From Hymenobacter sp. 5317J-9 (lineage in GTDB: Bacteria; Bacteroidota; Bacteroidia; Cytophagales; Hymenobacteraceae), in contig NZ_CP095050.1 in assembly GCF_022921075.1 (NCBI RefSeq), forward strand, positions 1,674,001 through 1,738,000: 64,000 nucleotides of DNA, read 5' to 3'. Below are positions 11,246-20,435 of the stretch, in pieces. Position 1 is the stretch's first letter. Every line of letters starts with the position of its first letter. A model generated the notes under the pieces. It was not told the origin of the DNA. It saw only the letters and a list, made by a program, of their open reading frames with translations, and ran no database searches. Both the position numbers and the translations under genes were made by a program.

Positions 11246-11280
11246 GGAAAAACCCAGTCCATGCAATAGACCAGGTTTTC
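11246..11280 (-). terminator. Probable terminator after the methyltransferase gene
   Basis: On the minus strand AAAACCTGGTC and GACTGGGTTTTT can pair around an eight-base loop with two mismatches and end in a T-run. It lies between the methyltransferase and queA genes. Confidence 0.4.
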
Positions 11281-11304
11281 GCCTTTGGGGTTAGCCGCTT
11301 CTCT

Positions 11305-12105
11305 TCACTTGCGCCGGAACAGCAGCAAATGCTGTTGCGGCAGCGTCTCGTTGCTTTCGATGAACTCCAGGCCCACGGCCGCCATTTCTTTGCGGGCCTG
11401 CTCCACGCTCATTTTGTGGATGCGCTTGATGGGCACGTTGGGGTCTTCGGCGCGGTATTCTACCAGGGCCAGCCGGCCGGTGCCGGGCTTCAGTGCCTGC
11501 CGAATGGCGCGGCCCATCTCGCGCGGGTGGTCGAACTCGTGGTAGGCATCCACGATGAGCACCAGGTCCACGCTGTCGGCGGGCAGGGCGGGGTTGGTGG
11601 TAGTGCCCAGCACGGGCCGCACGTTGGGCGCTTTCAGCTTGCGCTTGTTGGCCTGCAGCGCCGATATCATCTCGGGCTGAATGTCGACGGCCAGCACGCG
11701 GCCCTGGGGCACTTTCCTGGCCAACTGGAAGGAGAAGAAACCCGTGCCCGCGCCAATGTCGGCCACCACGTCGGTGGGCTTGAGTTGCAGCGCTTTGAGA
11801 AGCAAGTCGGTGCCTTCTTCCTGCCGGCGGCCGGTGCGCTCCAGCCAGCTGGCGCCCTCGTGGCCCATCACGTGCGCAATCTGACGGCCCAGGTAATAGG
11901 TGCCAATGCCGTTGGGGTCGCGCGGCGGAGCGGTTTCGTAGCCGCTCGTGTCGGTGCGCACCACGGCTTGCAGGCGCTGCTCGGCGCCGGCCGACGGCCG
12001 GGTTTCGGCCGGTAGCTGGGTGCAGCCCCACAGCAGCAAGCCGGCGCTGCCGCTCGTGCCCACCACGCTCAGGGTGCGTTGCCAGGTTGAAAAATGTTGC
12101 CTCAT
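11305..12105 (-). CDS. Class I SAM-dependent methyltransferase with an N-terminal export or anchor sequence
   Basis: A Rossmann-fold methyltransferase of about 266 residues from ATG 12105; an ATG at 12126 adds seven residues. SAM motif I is VVADIGAGTGFFSF, followed by VLAVDIQPEM and VDLVLIVDAYHEFDHP. Substrate unknown. The N-terminus has a hydrophobic run ending GLLLWGC, which looks like a lipoprotein signal with an unusual Trp before the Cys. Export is odd because SAM is cytosolic; the anchor may leave the domain on the cytoplasmic side. Related predicted methyltransferases with signal-like N-termini are known. It is divergent from the lipoprotein gene at 12311. Confidence 0.8.
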   Translation of the reverse strand: MRQHFSTWQRTLSVVGTSGSAGLLLWGCTQLPAETRPSAGAEQRLQAVVRTDTSGYETAPPRDPNGIGTYYLGRQIAHVMGHEGASWLERTGRRQEEGTDLLLKALQLKPTDVVADIGAGTGFFSFQLARKVPQGRVLAVDIQPEMISALQANKRKLKAPNVRPVLGTTTNPALPADSVDLVLIVDAYHEFDHPREMGRAIRQALKPGTGRLALVEYRAEDPNVPIKRIHKMSVEQARKEMAAVGLEFIESNETLPQQHLLLFRRK

Positions 12106-12259
12106 ACGATTCGCAAGTAAACACATCCCAGGCAGTCAACAGCAAAATCGGGCGGCGCGTTCAGCGGCACAGAAGGGTCCACTTTCGCGCCATTTCGGCC
12201 TTTAATAAAGAAGCGAATTGATTTAAAAAGGAAAATGCGCTTCCGGAATCGCCGCTTTC

Positions 12260-12267
12260 TACTTTTG
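12260..12267 (+). promoter_or_regulatory. -7 element for the lipoprotein gene at 12311
   Basis: TACTTTTG fits TAnnTTTG and lies 44 bases before the ATG. No -33 TTTG at the right distance. Confidence 0.4.
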
Positions 12268-12310
12268 GCCGTAGAACGAGCATTTCGCTTACCCTATTAC
12301 CCTTTTTGCC

Positions 12311-12940
12311 ATGAAAAACCTTTTTCTCTCCTTCTCCAAAATGGCCGCCGTTGCCTGCTGCGCCCTCACTCTGGGCAGCTGCAGCCGGGCCGAGTACGCC
12401 ATGCTGCCCAAAGGAGCCTCGTACCACGGCGTGACGCGCGTGACCACCCCGGTACCCGCCAAGCCGGAAGCTGAGGCCACTCCCGCCGCCGAAGTTGCGG
12501 CCGCTCCGCAGGAGCCCGTGACTGTTGCCGCAGCAGCAGTTGCCCCGGCTGCGCCCCAGGCTGCCAAAGCCGCTCCGGCCCCGGCCGCCAAGCCGGTAGC
12601 CGCCGCCGAGCCGGCCGTGAGCCCCGCCCAAGCCGGTGCCGCCACCACTGCCCTGGCCGACGCCGCGCCCGCCCGTAAGCTGAGCGGCATTCAGCGTCTG
12701 GCCCTGAACAAAGTGACCAAGAAGGTCGACAAGCTGATGCAAAAAGCCACTGCCCGCCAGCAGGCCAACACGGCCTCCGTTGCCAAAGGCGGCGTGAGCG
12801 GCAACCTGCGTCTGGGCATCATCCTCATGGTTATCGGTGCCCTTATTGCGCTGCTGCCCGGCTTGTTCCGGGTACTGGGCCTCATCGTCTTCATCGTGGG
12901 CGTGCTCTTCCTGCTCCTCTGGGTGCTCGACCAGGCATAA
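12311..12940 (+). CDS. Ala/Pro-rich lipoprotein with C-terminal membrane helices
   Basis: A 209-residue protein of unknown function. The signal peptide ends in the lipobox LGSC with Cys at residue 24. It is followed by an Ala/Pro-rich, probably disordered stretch (about 50-115), an amphipathic basic segment (RLALNKVTKKVDKLMQKA), and two adjacent hydrophobic helices at the C-terminus (about 163-205). Lipid anchor plus C-terminal transmembrane hairpin suggests an inner-membrane-associated protein. It has its own -7 box and a shared terminator with priA. Confidence 0.7.
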   Translation: MKNLFLSFSKMAAVACCALTLGSCSRAEYAMLPKGASYHGVTRVTTPVPAKPEAEATPAAEVAAAPQEPVTVAAAAVAPAAPQAAKAAPAPAAKPVAAAEPAVSPAQAGAATTALADAAPARKLSGIQRLALNKVTKKVDKLMQKATARQQANTASVAKGGVSGNLRLGIILMVIGALIALLPGLFRVLGLIVFIVGVLFLLLWVLDQA

Positions 12941-12961
12941 CCCAGCCACACCCAACCAAAC

Positions 12962-12996
12962 AAAAAGCCCCGCTCATACAATGAGCGGGGCTTTTT
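12962..12996. terminator. Strong bidirectional terminator
   Basis: A 16-bp perfect stem (AAAAAGCCCCGCTCAT and its complement) with a three-base loop, lying between the convergent lipoprotein and priA genes. Confidence 0.9.
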
Positions 12997-13013
12997 GTTT
13001 GGTTGTTTTTAGA

Positions 13014-15557
13014 CTACATCGGGTCCACGTCAGCCACCAGACGGGCCTGCTTGAACTCCTTGTGGTCGCGCACCACGTCCATGGCCGCGTGAATCTGCTC
13101 TTTGGCCCATTTTAAGGCCGTGTGGGCGCGGTCGAGCTTAATGGTGATTTCCTGCAGATAGAAATTGCGAATGCGGAAAATATAGGGCGCTTCCGGCCCC
13201 AGCACCGCCGCTCGGCCCAGCCGGTCCACCAGCTCCTGGGTGAGCAGGATGGCGGCCGCCTCGCCCACGCCCTGGTCGATGTGCTTCACCGTCATTTTGA
13301 TGACGCGCATGAAGGGCGGGTAGCCGTGCTCGTGCCGCTGCACGATTTCGTAGTTATAAAACTCGATGTAGTCGTTGCGGATGACTTTGTCGAAAATCAC
13401 CTGCGTGGGGTCGGCCGTCTGGATGATGACCTTGCCCTTCTTGCCTTTGCGTCCGGCCCGGCCGCTCACCTGCACAAACATCTGGTAAGCCCGCTCGTGG
13501 GCCCGGAAATCGGGGTAGTGAATGATGCTGTCGGCGTTGATGATGCCCACGAGGCTCACGTTAGCAAAATCGAGGCCCTTGGTCACCATCTGGGTGCCTA
13601 CCAGCACGTTGGTGTTCTGCTTCTCGAAGTCGGCGATGATTTGCTGATAGCTGTTTTTGGCGCGCGTCGTGTCCAGGTCCATCCGCTGGATGTTGGCCTG
13701 GGGCAGCATGATTTTGAGGTCGTCCTCAATCTTCTCGGTGCCGAAGCCCTGGGTTTTCACGGCCCGGGAGCCGCAGGCGGGGCACTTACTCACCATGGAG
13801 TCGTGGTAGCCGCAGTAGTGGCAGCGCAGCTCGTGGCTGTGCTTGTGGTAGCTCAGGCTCACGGCGCAGTTGGTGCACTTGGGTATCCAGCCGCAGTCCT
13901 GGCAGGCCACCACGGGCGCGTAGCCGCGGCGGTTCTGGAATAAAATCACCTGCTCCTGGGCGCCCAGCTTGCGCTCGATTTCGCCCAGCAAATCGGCCGT
14001 GAAGTGGTTGTGCATGGTTTTGTGCTCGCGGGCCTTGCGCGTGTCCACCAGTTCAATATCCGGCATGCCAGCCTCGCCAAAGCGCTTGGTGAGGCTCACC
14101 AGCCCGTAGCGGCCCTGCTTGGCCTGGTAGTAGGTTTCTACGGCTGGAGTGGCCGAGCCCAGCAGCGTTTTGGCCCCCTGGAAGTTGGCCATCATCAGGG
14201 CCACTTCGCGGGCGTTGTAGCGCGGGGCGGGCTCGTACTGCTTGTAGGAGGACTCGTGCTCCTCGTCCACGATAATGAGCGAGAGGTTATCAAACGGCAG
14301 AAACACCGCCGAGCGCACGCCCACCACCACCTGGAAGCGGCCCGAGAGCACGCCGTTCCACACTTCCACCCGCTCATTATCCGAGAATTTGGAGTGGTAC
14401 ACGCCCAGCCGCGAGCCGAACACGCGCAGCAAGCGCCCCACAATCTGGGCCGTGAGAGCAATTTCGGGCAGCAGGTACAGCACTTGGCCGCCGCTTTCCA
14501 AGGCCTTGCGAATGAGGTCGATGTATATTTCGGTCTTGCCGGCGCCGGTCACGCCGTGCAGCAGTGCAATTTCCTTTTCGCCGAAGTGCGCCATGATTTC
14601 GTCGCGGGCCGTGGTCTGGGCCTCGGTCAGCTCGAAATGCAGCTTGGCCGTAGGCTCATCCTCCAGCGGAAAGCGGCTCACAATCACGTCGAACTGCTCC
14701 AGCACGCCGTTTTTGATGAGCGTGTTCACGGCCGAGGCCGAGAGGTGCGGGCTGCTGGTGAGGGCGGCTTTCTCGATGCCTTTGTGGTTGGCGTGCTCGT
14801 TCTGGTACACGGGCACGCGCTGCAGGTACTTCATCAGCACATCGAGCTGCTTGGGCTTGCTGCTGAGGTTGTTGAACAGCATCTCAATCGACGCCTCCGA
14901 AACGAAGTGGTGCGCCAGCCGCACCTTCTTCACCACCTTGGGCGCGTACTTGTCGGCCGTGTGCTCGAAGAGGAAAATCACGTCCTTATTCATCAAGGAC
15001 TTGATGACCTTATGGAAGGACGTGACGCCCAGCAGGTCACCTACTTCCGTAAAGGTGAGGGCTTTGCCGTCTTCCACGTTGCCCAGCGCGTCCACAATCA
15101 GTTCTTCCTGCGCCGACAGCGGGTACTCGTTTTCCTCCTGCGAAAAGCCGGGGTGCAGCTGAATGCGCGACTCCGAGCTCAGCTTCAGCGCCGAGGGTAG
15201 GGCCGCATTTATCACCTCGCCGATGGTGCACATGTAGTAGTCGGCCATCCAGCGGAAAAGCTTGAGCTGCGGCTGCGTGACCACCGGCGCGTCGTCGATG
15301 AACTCGAGGATGTACTTGGCCTGGTATTCCTTGGGCGCGTTCTCGTGCACGGCCGCCACGATGCAGCTGAGGGTCTTTTTGGCCCCGAACTGCACGATGA
15401 CGCGCCCGCCAATCACCACGTTGTCGTTCAGCTCATACGGCACCCGGTAGGTGTAGAGCCGGGGCAGGGGCAGGGGCAAAATAACGTCGGCAAACAGCGT
15501 CACCCGGTCGGCCGAGGGCACGGCTGCGGGTGAAATAAAATCAAGCGCGAGATTCAA
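13014..15557 (-). CDS. priA: Primosomal protein N' (replication restart helicase PriA)
   Basis: Restarts stalled replication forks as a 3'-5' DEAH-type helicase that loads the replisome. The 847-residue protein has the N-terminal 3'BD region (ADVILPLPLPRLYTYRVP), Walker A GVTGAGKTEIYI, the DEEH box in IVDEEHESSYKQ, eight zinc-binding Cys in CQDCGW, CTNC, CHYCGYH and CPACGS, and a helicase C-terminal domain. The coordinates start at a TTG (15557); an in-frame GTG at 15521 is a reasonable alternative and no ATG fits. Length is normal for Bacteroidota. Confidence 0.95.
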   Translation of the reverse strand: MNLALDFISPAAVPSADRVTLFADVILPLPLPRLYTYRVPYELNDNVVIGGRVIVQFGAKKTLSCIVAAVHENAPKEYQAKYILEFIDDAPVVTQPQLKLFRWMADYYMCTIGEVINAALPSALKLSSESRIQLHPGFSQEENEYPLSAQEELIVDALGNVEDGKALTFTEVGDLLGVTSFHKVIKSLMNKDVIFLFEHTADKYAPKVVKKVRLAHHFVSEASIEMLFNNLSSKPKQLDVLMKYLQRVPVYQNEHANHKGIEKAALTSSPHLSASAVNTLIKNGVLEQFDVIVSRFPLEDEPTAKLHFELTEAQTTARDEIMAHFGEKEIALLHGVTGAGKTEIYIDLIRKALESGGQVLYLLPEIALTAQIVGRLLRVFGSRLGVYHSKFSDNERVEVWNGVLSGRFQVVVGVRSAVFLPFDNLSLIIVDEEHESSYKQYEPAPRYNAREVALMMANFQGAKTLLGSATPAVETYYQAKQGRYGLVSLTKRFGEAGMPDIELVDTRKAREHKTMHNHFTADLLGEIERKLGAQEQVILFQNRRGYAPVVACQDCGWIPKCTNCAVSLSYHKHSHELRCHYCGYHDSMVSKCPACGSRAVKTQGFGTEKIEDDLKIMLPQANIQRMDLDTTRAKNSYQQIIADFEKQNTNVLVGTQMVTKGLDFANVSLVGIINADSIIHYPDFRAHERAYQMFVQVSGRAGRKGKKGKVIIQTADPTQVIFDKVIRNDYIEFYNYEIVQRHEHGYPPFMRVIKMTVKHIDQGVGEAAAILLTQELVDRLGRAAVLGPEAPYIFRIRNFYLQEITIKLDRAHTALKWAKEQIHAAMDVVRDHKEFKQARLVADVDPM

Positions 15558-15614
15558 AACAGTGGATAAACTAGGGGCGGATAGTAAAGATAACAGGGCC
15601 GTAGCGCCGCGCCA

Positions 15615-17708
15615 CTACAGGACTTTCAAGGCCTCAGCAACGCTATATACCGGGGCTAAACAGGCCCGATTGCGGCACACGTGAATGGCCGTTTGGCATT
15701 CCGCGCCGGGTTTCAGCAGCTTGAGCAGCGGCAGTTGCGAGCGGGTTTCGGTGCCGGCCAACACGGTATCAAACAAAAAGCGGCGGCTAAGTTCTTCGCG
15801 AAAAACCTCCGCCTCCGGGCCGATGATGGCCACTTCGGCGCCCGGCCGCAGCAGCGCCGCGTACAGCGCCGCCCAGTTGCTGAGGTGTTGAGCTTCCTTC
15901 ACCACCAGGTGGCGCACCTGGGCCAGCATGGCCACAGCCAAGTCGGCGTAGCGCGCGTGTTCGAGGTGGCGGCCCAGGCGGTGCAGGTTGTGCGCCATCA
16001 CGGAGTTGGAGCTGGGGATGACGTTGTCCATCAGTTCCTTTTTGCGGGCAATGAGGGCTTCGGCCGTGGCGTCGGTGTAGAAGAACTGGGTTTCGGTGGG
16101 GTCGCAGAAGTTGGCCAGCACGTACTCCGTGAGGGCTTGGGCCTCGCGCAGCCAGCTTTCCGTGAAGGTGACTTCGTAGAGGCTGATATAGGCCTGGATG
16201 ACCTGCGCGTAGTCTTCCAGAAAGCCGCTGATGCTGGCCCGGCCGTTTTTGCAGGTTCGGAACAAACCCGCCCCGTTGCGCAGGTTTTTCTGGATAAACT
16301 GCGCATTGCGCTCGGCCACTACCAGAAACTCGGGCTCACCGAAAGCCCGGTAGGCGTCGGTGAGGCCTTGCAGCATCAGGGCGTTCCAGCCGGTGAGAAT
16401 TTTGTCGTCGAGACCGGGGCGCACGCGCGTTGCCCGCACGGCCATGATTTTCTGCTTCCAGCCCGCCACCAGCTCCGGCACCACGCCGGGCGCCAGCTGG
16501 TGCTCGGCGGCAAAGTCTTCGTCGCGCTGCCGCCGGTGCAGGATGTTGCGGCCATGCTCCCAGTTGCCCAGCGCCGTGCAGTTGTAGTAAGCCGAGAAAA
16601 GCGGCTCCTCATCGCCCAGAATTTCCTGCAGTTCTTCTTTGGTGAAAACGTAAAACCGGCCTTCCTCCCCTTCGCTGTCAGCATCGAGCGAAGAATAAAA
16701 GCCTCCCTCGGCGTTGGTCAGCTCCAGCCGAATAAACTCGACGGTATCGTACACCACTTCCCGAAAAAGCTCGTCCTGCGTCAGCTGGTAGGCTTCGCTG
16801 TACAAGCTCACCAACTGCCCATTGTCGTACAGCATCTTCTCAAAGTGCGGGGCCAGCCATTCCGCATCTACCGAGTAACGCGCAAAACCACCGTGCACCT
16901 GGTCGTAGATGCCACCCCAGGCCATTTCGCGCAGCGTGAGCACCGTCTGGTCCAGCACCGCCGGGTTGCCGCTGATGGCATAGGCCCGCAGCAGAAACCG
17001 CCAGATGCTGGGCATCGGAAACTTGGGTGCCCGGTTCATTCCGCCCCGCGCCCGGTCAAATTTGGCGGCAAGGTTGTACACCAATAGCTTAAACTCGTCG
17101 TCTGACACACCGGCCGGGCCGGTTTCCGGTGCCACGCCGATGGCTTGCAGCGCCGAGTAGTCGGCTTCCTGTGCGGCATTGAAATTCTGCGCGCCGTATT
17201 TCGCCAGCTCGCTTTTCGCAATCACTTCCATAAACCGTTCAGCCGACTGCTCCAGCTCGGCGCGGTGCTCGCCGGCATAGGCCTGGCCGATGTTTTCGAG
17301 CAGCTTCACCCAGTTGCCCTTCGGAAAATACGTGCCGCCATAAAACGGCTTGGCCTCCGAGGTCAGAAACACGTTCAGCGGCCAGCCGCCCTGCAGGCCC
17401 ATGGCGTGCAGCGCTTCCATATACACTTGGTCCACATCGGGCCGCTCCTCTCGGTCAACCTTGATGCAAACGAAGTGTTGGTTCATCACCGCCGCCACCG
17501 CCGCGTCTTCAAACGACTCGCGCTCCATCACGTGGCACCAATGGCAGGCCGCGTAGCCAATGCTCACCAGAATGGGTTTCTGCTCCGCTTTGGCCCGGCC
17601 CAGTGCCTCTGGTCCCCACGGAAACCAGTCCACGGGATTATGGGCGTGCTGCTGCAGGTAAGGGCTGGTTTCCTGAGCAAGGCGATTGGTCGAAGAAGCT
17701 TGGGCCAT
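15615..17708 (-). CDS. Thioredoxin-fold DUF255 protein (YyaL/spermatogenesis-associated 20 family)
   Basis: A protein of 697 residues from ATG 17708 ([17 protein letters not shown]). The N-terminal domain has the family start [19 protein letters not shown] and a thioredoxin-like CHWC motif in [15 protein letters not shown]. The remainder is an (alpha/alpha)6-barrel-like region similar to N-acylglucosamine 2-epimerases, with conserved blocks [12 protein letters not shown] and [14 protein letters not shown]. The family is widespread and its reaction is still uncertain. No signal peptide was seen, so it is cytosolic. An upstream start at 17732 adds eight residues. Confidence 0.9.
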   Translation of the reverse strand: MAQASSTNRLAQETSPYLQQHAHNPVDWFPWGPEALGRAKAEQKPILVSIGYAACHWCHVMERESFEDAAVAAVMNQHFVCIKVDREERPDVDQVYMEALHAMGLQGGWPLNVFLTSEAKPFYGGTYFPKGNWVKLLENIGQAYAGEHRAELEQSAERFMEVIAKSELAKYGAQNFNAAQEADYSALQAIGVAPETGPAGVSDDEFKLLVYNLAAKFDRARGGMNRAPKFPMPSIWRFLLRAYAISGNPAVLDQTVLTLREMAWGGIYDQVHGGFARYSVDAEWLAPHFEKMLYDNGQLVSLYSEAYQLTQDELFREVVYDTVEFIRLELTNAEGGFYSSLDADSEGEEGRFYVFTKEELQEILGDEEPLFSAYYNCTALGNWEHGRNILHRRQRDEDFAAEHQLAPGVVPELVAGWKQKIMAVRATRVRPGLDDKILTGWNALMLQGLTDAYRAFGEPEFLVVAERNAQFIQKNLRNGAGLFRTCKNGRASISGFLEDYAQVIQAYISLYEVTFTESWLREAQALTEYVLANFCDPTETQFFYTDATAEALIARKKELMDNVIPSSNSVMAHNLHRLGRHLEHARYADLAVAMLAQVRHLVVKEAQHLSNWAALYAALLRPGAEVAIIGPEAEVFREELSRRFLFDTVLAGTETRSQLPLLKLLKPGAECQTAIHVCRNRACLAPVYSVAEALKVL

Positions 17709-17748
17709 GGCGAAAGGGGAGGGGGAAGGCAACGGTAGTAAAACGCCA

Positions 17749-17770
17749 AACCCGGCGCAAAGGCCGGGTC
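17749..17770 (-). terminator. Possible terminator after the GSCFA tail ORF
   Basis: ACCCGGC and GCCGGGT form a seven-bp GC-rich stem with a short loop; the minus strand continues with GTTTGGCGTTTTAC, a weak T-run. Confidence 0.35.
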
Positions 17771-17780
17771 TGGAGATGGA

Positions 17781-19055
17781 TTAAGCCGGTTTCGCGGGCT
17801 TCTTCGGTGCCTTGGGCTTCACGGCCTTTGGCTTGGGCGCTGGTAGTGCTGCGTCAGTTGCAGGCGTTGCGACCGGCGCAGGCTTGGGTGCGGCCTTCGG
17901 GCGGGTAGCTTTTGCTTTGGGCGGCACAGGTGCCACTTCTGCTGCGGCTGGCGCTGGCGGAGCGGCAGTGGGCTCTGCCACTGCTTTTGGTGCTTTACTG
18001 CGGCTGGCAGTCGCCTTCTTCGCCGGTTTCGGCGTTTCTGCTTGGGTATCAGCTGCCACAGCTTTGGGCGTGGCCCCACGACTTGGCTTGGCCTTGGCTG
18101 GCTTAGCAGTCGGCTCCAACAGCGAGGCGGCCGAGCCGGTCATGCGCCCGGCGGCCACCTGCGTGCGCACCTGGGTAGCGTCGGGCACGGGCACCACCGG
18201 CGTGTCTACGGCCGGCTTCTCGGCCCGCGCCCCACTGAGCACGCGTGCCTTGGAGCGGCTGGGGCGGCGCGGGGTGGGAGCGCTTTCCTGCGCCGGAACC
18301 ACGGTTTGCGCCACGGCTGCGGGGGCCTCAACCGGCAGCGCGGCAATGGCCAACGGCGCCTGGGTTACCGAAGTTTCGGCAGGCCGCGGGCTCTCAGTAG
18401 CAGCCGGAGCTTCAACTATCAGCGTCGGGGTAACTTCCACTGCATTGGGCGTGGTCCCGGGTTGTGCGGCTTCTGCTGCTTGCTGTGCGGCCTTTTTCTT
18501 CTTGCGATTGCGACTGTTGCGCGAAGCGCGCACCGGGATGTTTTCCGGCTGTGCTTCCGTCGCTCCATCGGGCACCGTCGGCAGGCTTACCTCACTTGCC
18601 ACTGGCAATGCCGACAATTCAGCATCTACCTGCGCCGACGCTTCCATTGGCAAAACAGTATTTGCCGCCGGGGCAGCTACAAAAAGCGGCACCCGGGGTA
18701 CGCGCCCGCCCTCGTCGCGTCGGCCGCCCCGCTTCACGGGCACCGATTTGGTGATAACGCTCGATTTCGGAGCCGCTACCGGTACTTCCGACACCGCCGA
18801 GTCTCCAGCCACATCCTCTGCCGCAGCTGCGGGCCCATTTTCCTGGCCCAACTCAGCCGCCAGCCGAAGCGCATTCTTGCGAGCCGTGCGCTTGGCGCCG
18901 CCCCGCGAACGCCGCTTTTTCTTCTTTGCCAACTCCTGGCCCGTCATTTCAACGGATTCTTCGGCAAAAGCCGCTGCGGATTCCTGTGCTGGCATTGCTG
19001 CCGGTACGTCGGCTTCCGTTGCGGGCATACTATCCTCCACAAACGGCGTTAGCAC
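17781..19055 (-). CDS. Ala/Pro/Lys-rich low-complexity protein, probably the detached tail of the GSCFA protein
   Basis: A 424-residue open frame starting with GTG at 19055 (ATG at 19028 is an alternative). It has no recognisable domain: an acidic Ala/Glu start, a basic cluster KKKKRRSRGGAKRTARKN, a long Ala/Pro/Thr-rich centre, and a histone-H1-like end rich in KPKA and APKK repeats. It overlaps the 3' end of the GSCFA gene by seven bases in the -1 frame. The same frame stays open upstream to a C7 run (plus-strand G7 at 19086-19092), where the two reading frames join smoothly. It is therefore best seen as the C-terminal extension of GSCFA, separated by a frameshift or by one missing C. Confidence 0.6.
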   Translation of the reverse strand: MLTPFVEDSMPATEADVPAAMPAQESAAAFAEESVEMTGQELAKKKKRRSRGGAKRTARKNALRLAAELGQENGPAAAAEDVAGDSAVSEVPVAAPKSSVITKSVPVKRGGRRDEGGRVPRVPLFVAAPAANTVLPMEASAQVDAELSALPVASEVSLPTVPDGATEAQPENIPVRASRNSRNRKKKKAAQQAAEAAQPGTTPNAVEVTPTLIVEAPAATESPRPAETSVTQAPLAIAALPVEAPAAVAQTVVPAQESAPTPRRPSRSKARVLSGARAEKPAVDTPVVPVPDATQVRTQVAAGRMTGSAASLLEPTAKPAKAKPSRGATPKAVAADTQAETPKPAKKATASRSKAPKAVAEPTAAPPAPAAAEVAPVPPKAKATRPKAAPKPAPVATPATDAALPAPKPKAVKPKAPKKPAKPA

Positions 19056-20335
19056 AGCAGATGCCTGGTATTGCTCCGTTTCGCTGGGGGGGACATCTGG
19101 CCTTTGCCACGGCCATCGCGGCGGCCGCGCTCCTGCCGTCCCGAGTGGTTGCGCTGCGAGCGAAACTCCTCCGGTGACAAGCGCGGCGGCCGGCCATCAC
19201 CCTGCGCAGCCGACAACGCTTCGGCTGCAGCGTCCGCTACTACAGGGGTCGTGTCAACGGGACGCGCTATGGACGAAACCACCGAGCCTTCTCCGATATC
19301 AATCCGCTCTTCGTCGTCTTCCACCTCAGCCACGGGCTCCGGTTGGCGCGGCTCTGGCAGGGCCGCTAGCTGCGTACGCACGGTTTGCAGCTCCGCGCTC
19401 ACTTCCACCCGGCGCAGGCTCAGCTGCTCCAGCTTCTGCAGCGTGGTTTCCAGAAATTGCCGGTGCTCCGGCGCCGCCGCATGCAGCGGCCGGTGGCCAA
19501 GGGCCTGCCGCACCGAGGCCCATTCCTTGCGGAAGCGTCCGAACTCAGCGTCGAAATACGTCCGTGTAAACTTCTCCCAGATGTAATCCTCGGCCACTTC
19601 CGAGGGGTGCAGCATGTCGGCCGCATAAAAGCGGTAGTCGCGCAGGTCGTCCAACAGCAGCTCATAGGCCGGGAAATACGCCACGCCCGGCAGCAAGTCG
19701 CTCACAATGTGCGTTGCCACCCGCAGCACCGATTTGCTCACGGCATTCAGCGGCAGTGTGTCTTTCAGATGCCGGACTGGGCTCACCGTCAGCACAAAGC
19801 GCAGCTTTGGGTTGATGCGCCGCAGATATGCGTGCGTCTCAGCCAAGCCGTTGATGATGTCGTCGGGCGTCAGCAGTTCGCGCACAAACAGGTCGGCGGA
19901 CTGCTTGTGGCAGTTATTCACCAGCTCGCCCGTTTCGCGCAGGCGGTAGGCCCAGGCAGTGCCCAGCGTGAGCAGCACCACGTCGGTCGAGCGCAGAAAC
20001 TCGCCCGTGCGGCGCACCAACTCCTGAATGTGCTGCAGGAGTTCCACCGGCGAGTCGGCCCCCACGCTGCCGTGCAGGTCGTAGCTCTGCCAGCGCCCGC
20101 GGGCTTCCACCACATGCTGCTGCCAGTCTACGTCTTCGCCCGCCGCGGCACGCAGCAGTTTGGCCAGCGCCAAGGGCTGAAACACCGTGCCGAAGGGGTT
20201 TGCCAGTGCCTCCACCTTATTGGCCAGCAGGCGCGAGCCGATGCTGTCGGCAAAGCAGGAGCCCATGGTCAGGACCCGCGCCGTGCGCGAAAGCTGGTCC
20301 GTGGCCGGGGCGATGGGTAGTTCAGTTCTAAACAT
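19049..20335 (-). CDS. GSCFA-domain protein (SGNH-like), possibly frameshifted near the 3' end
   Basis: A 428-residue protein. The defining motif is MGSCFADSIG near residue 24, followed by VLLTLGTAWAYRL and the block VSPVRHLKD, then DMLHPSEVAEDYIWEKF. GSCFA proteins are Bacteroidota-enriched and resemble SGNH/GDSL esterases; substrate unknown. The domain ends near residue 270. The rest is charged and disordered, and the last 15 residues (after GQMSPP) look out of frame because they follow a C7 run. A single base change there would fuse it to the frame ending at 17781, giving a protein of roughly 850 residues. Confidence 0.85.
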   Translation of the reverse strand: MFRTELPIAPATDQLSRTARVLTMGSCFADSIGSRLLANKVEALANPFGTVFQPLALAKLLRAAAGEDVDWQQHVVEARGRWQSYDLHGSVGADSPVELLQHIQELVRRTGEFLRSTDVVLLTLGTAWAYRLRETGELVNNCHKQSADLFVRELLTPDDIINGLAETHAYLRRINPKLRFVLTVSPVRHLKDTLPLNAVSKSVLRVATHIVSDLLPGVAYFPAYELLLDDLRDYRFYAADMLHPSEVAEDYIWEKFTRTYFDAEFGRFRKEWASVRQALGHRPLHAAAPEHRQFLETTLQKLEQLSLRRVEVSAELQTVRTQLAALPEPRQPEPVAEVEDDEERIDIGEGSVVSSIARPVDTTPVVADAAAEALSAAQGDGRPPRLSPEEFRSQRNHSGRQERGRRDGRGKGQMSPPAKRSNTRHLLC

Positions 20336-20340
20336 TACAG

Positions 20341-20348
20341 CAAAAATA
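20341..20348 (-). promoter_or_regulatory. -7 element very close to the GSCFA start codon
   Basis: On the minus strand TATTTTTG fits TAnnTTTG and ends only five bases before the ATG, which would give a leaderless mRNA. No -33 TTTG at 19 bases. It may be chance in an A/T-rich spot. Confidence 0.25.
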
Positions 20349-20383
20349 GGCCGTTAGCCGGTTCGCCCCCGGTTGCCGGAATA

Positions 20384-20413
20384 AAAAAAGCCCCGCCAGC
20401 AGGCAGGGCTTTT
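20384..20413. terminator. Bidirectional terminator after rplI
   Basis: AAAAGCCC-CGCC and GGC-AGGGCTTTT pair around AGCA with one bulge. On the minus strand it ends in a long T-run just after the rplI stop. Confidence 0.75.
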
Positions 20414-20435
20414 CTAACAAGTTACGCAGCCGAAA

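Noticed and set aside
17812..19569. A 585-codon plus-strand frame opposite the GSCFA tail
   Set aside because: Low-complexity DNA leaves both strands open. The minus strand has a plausible acidic-basic protein continuous with GSCFA; the plus frame is Cys/Thr/Ala-rich and also runs into the GSCFA coding region.
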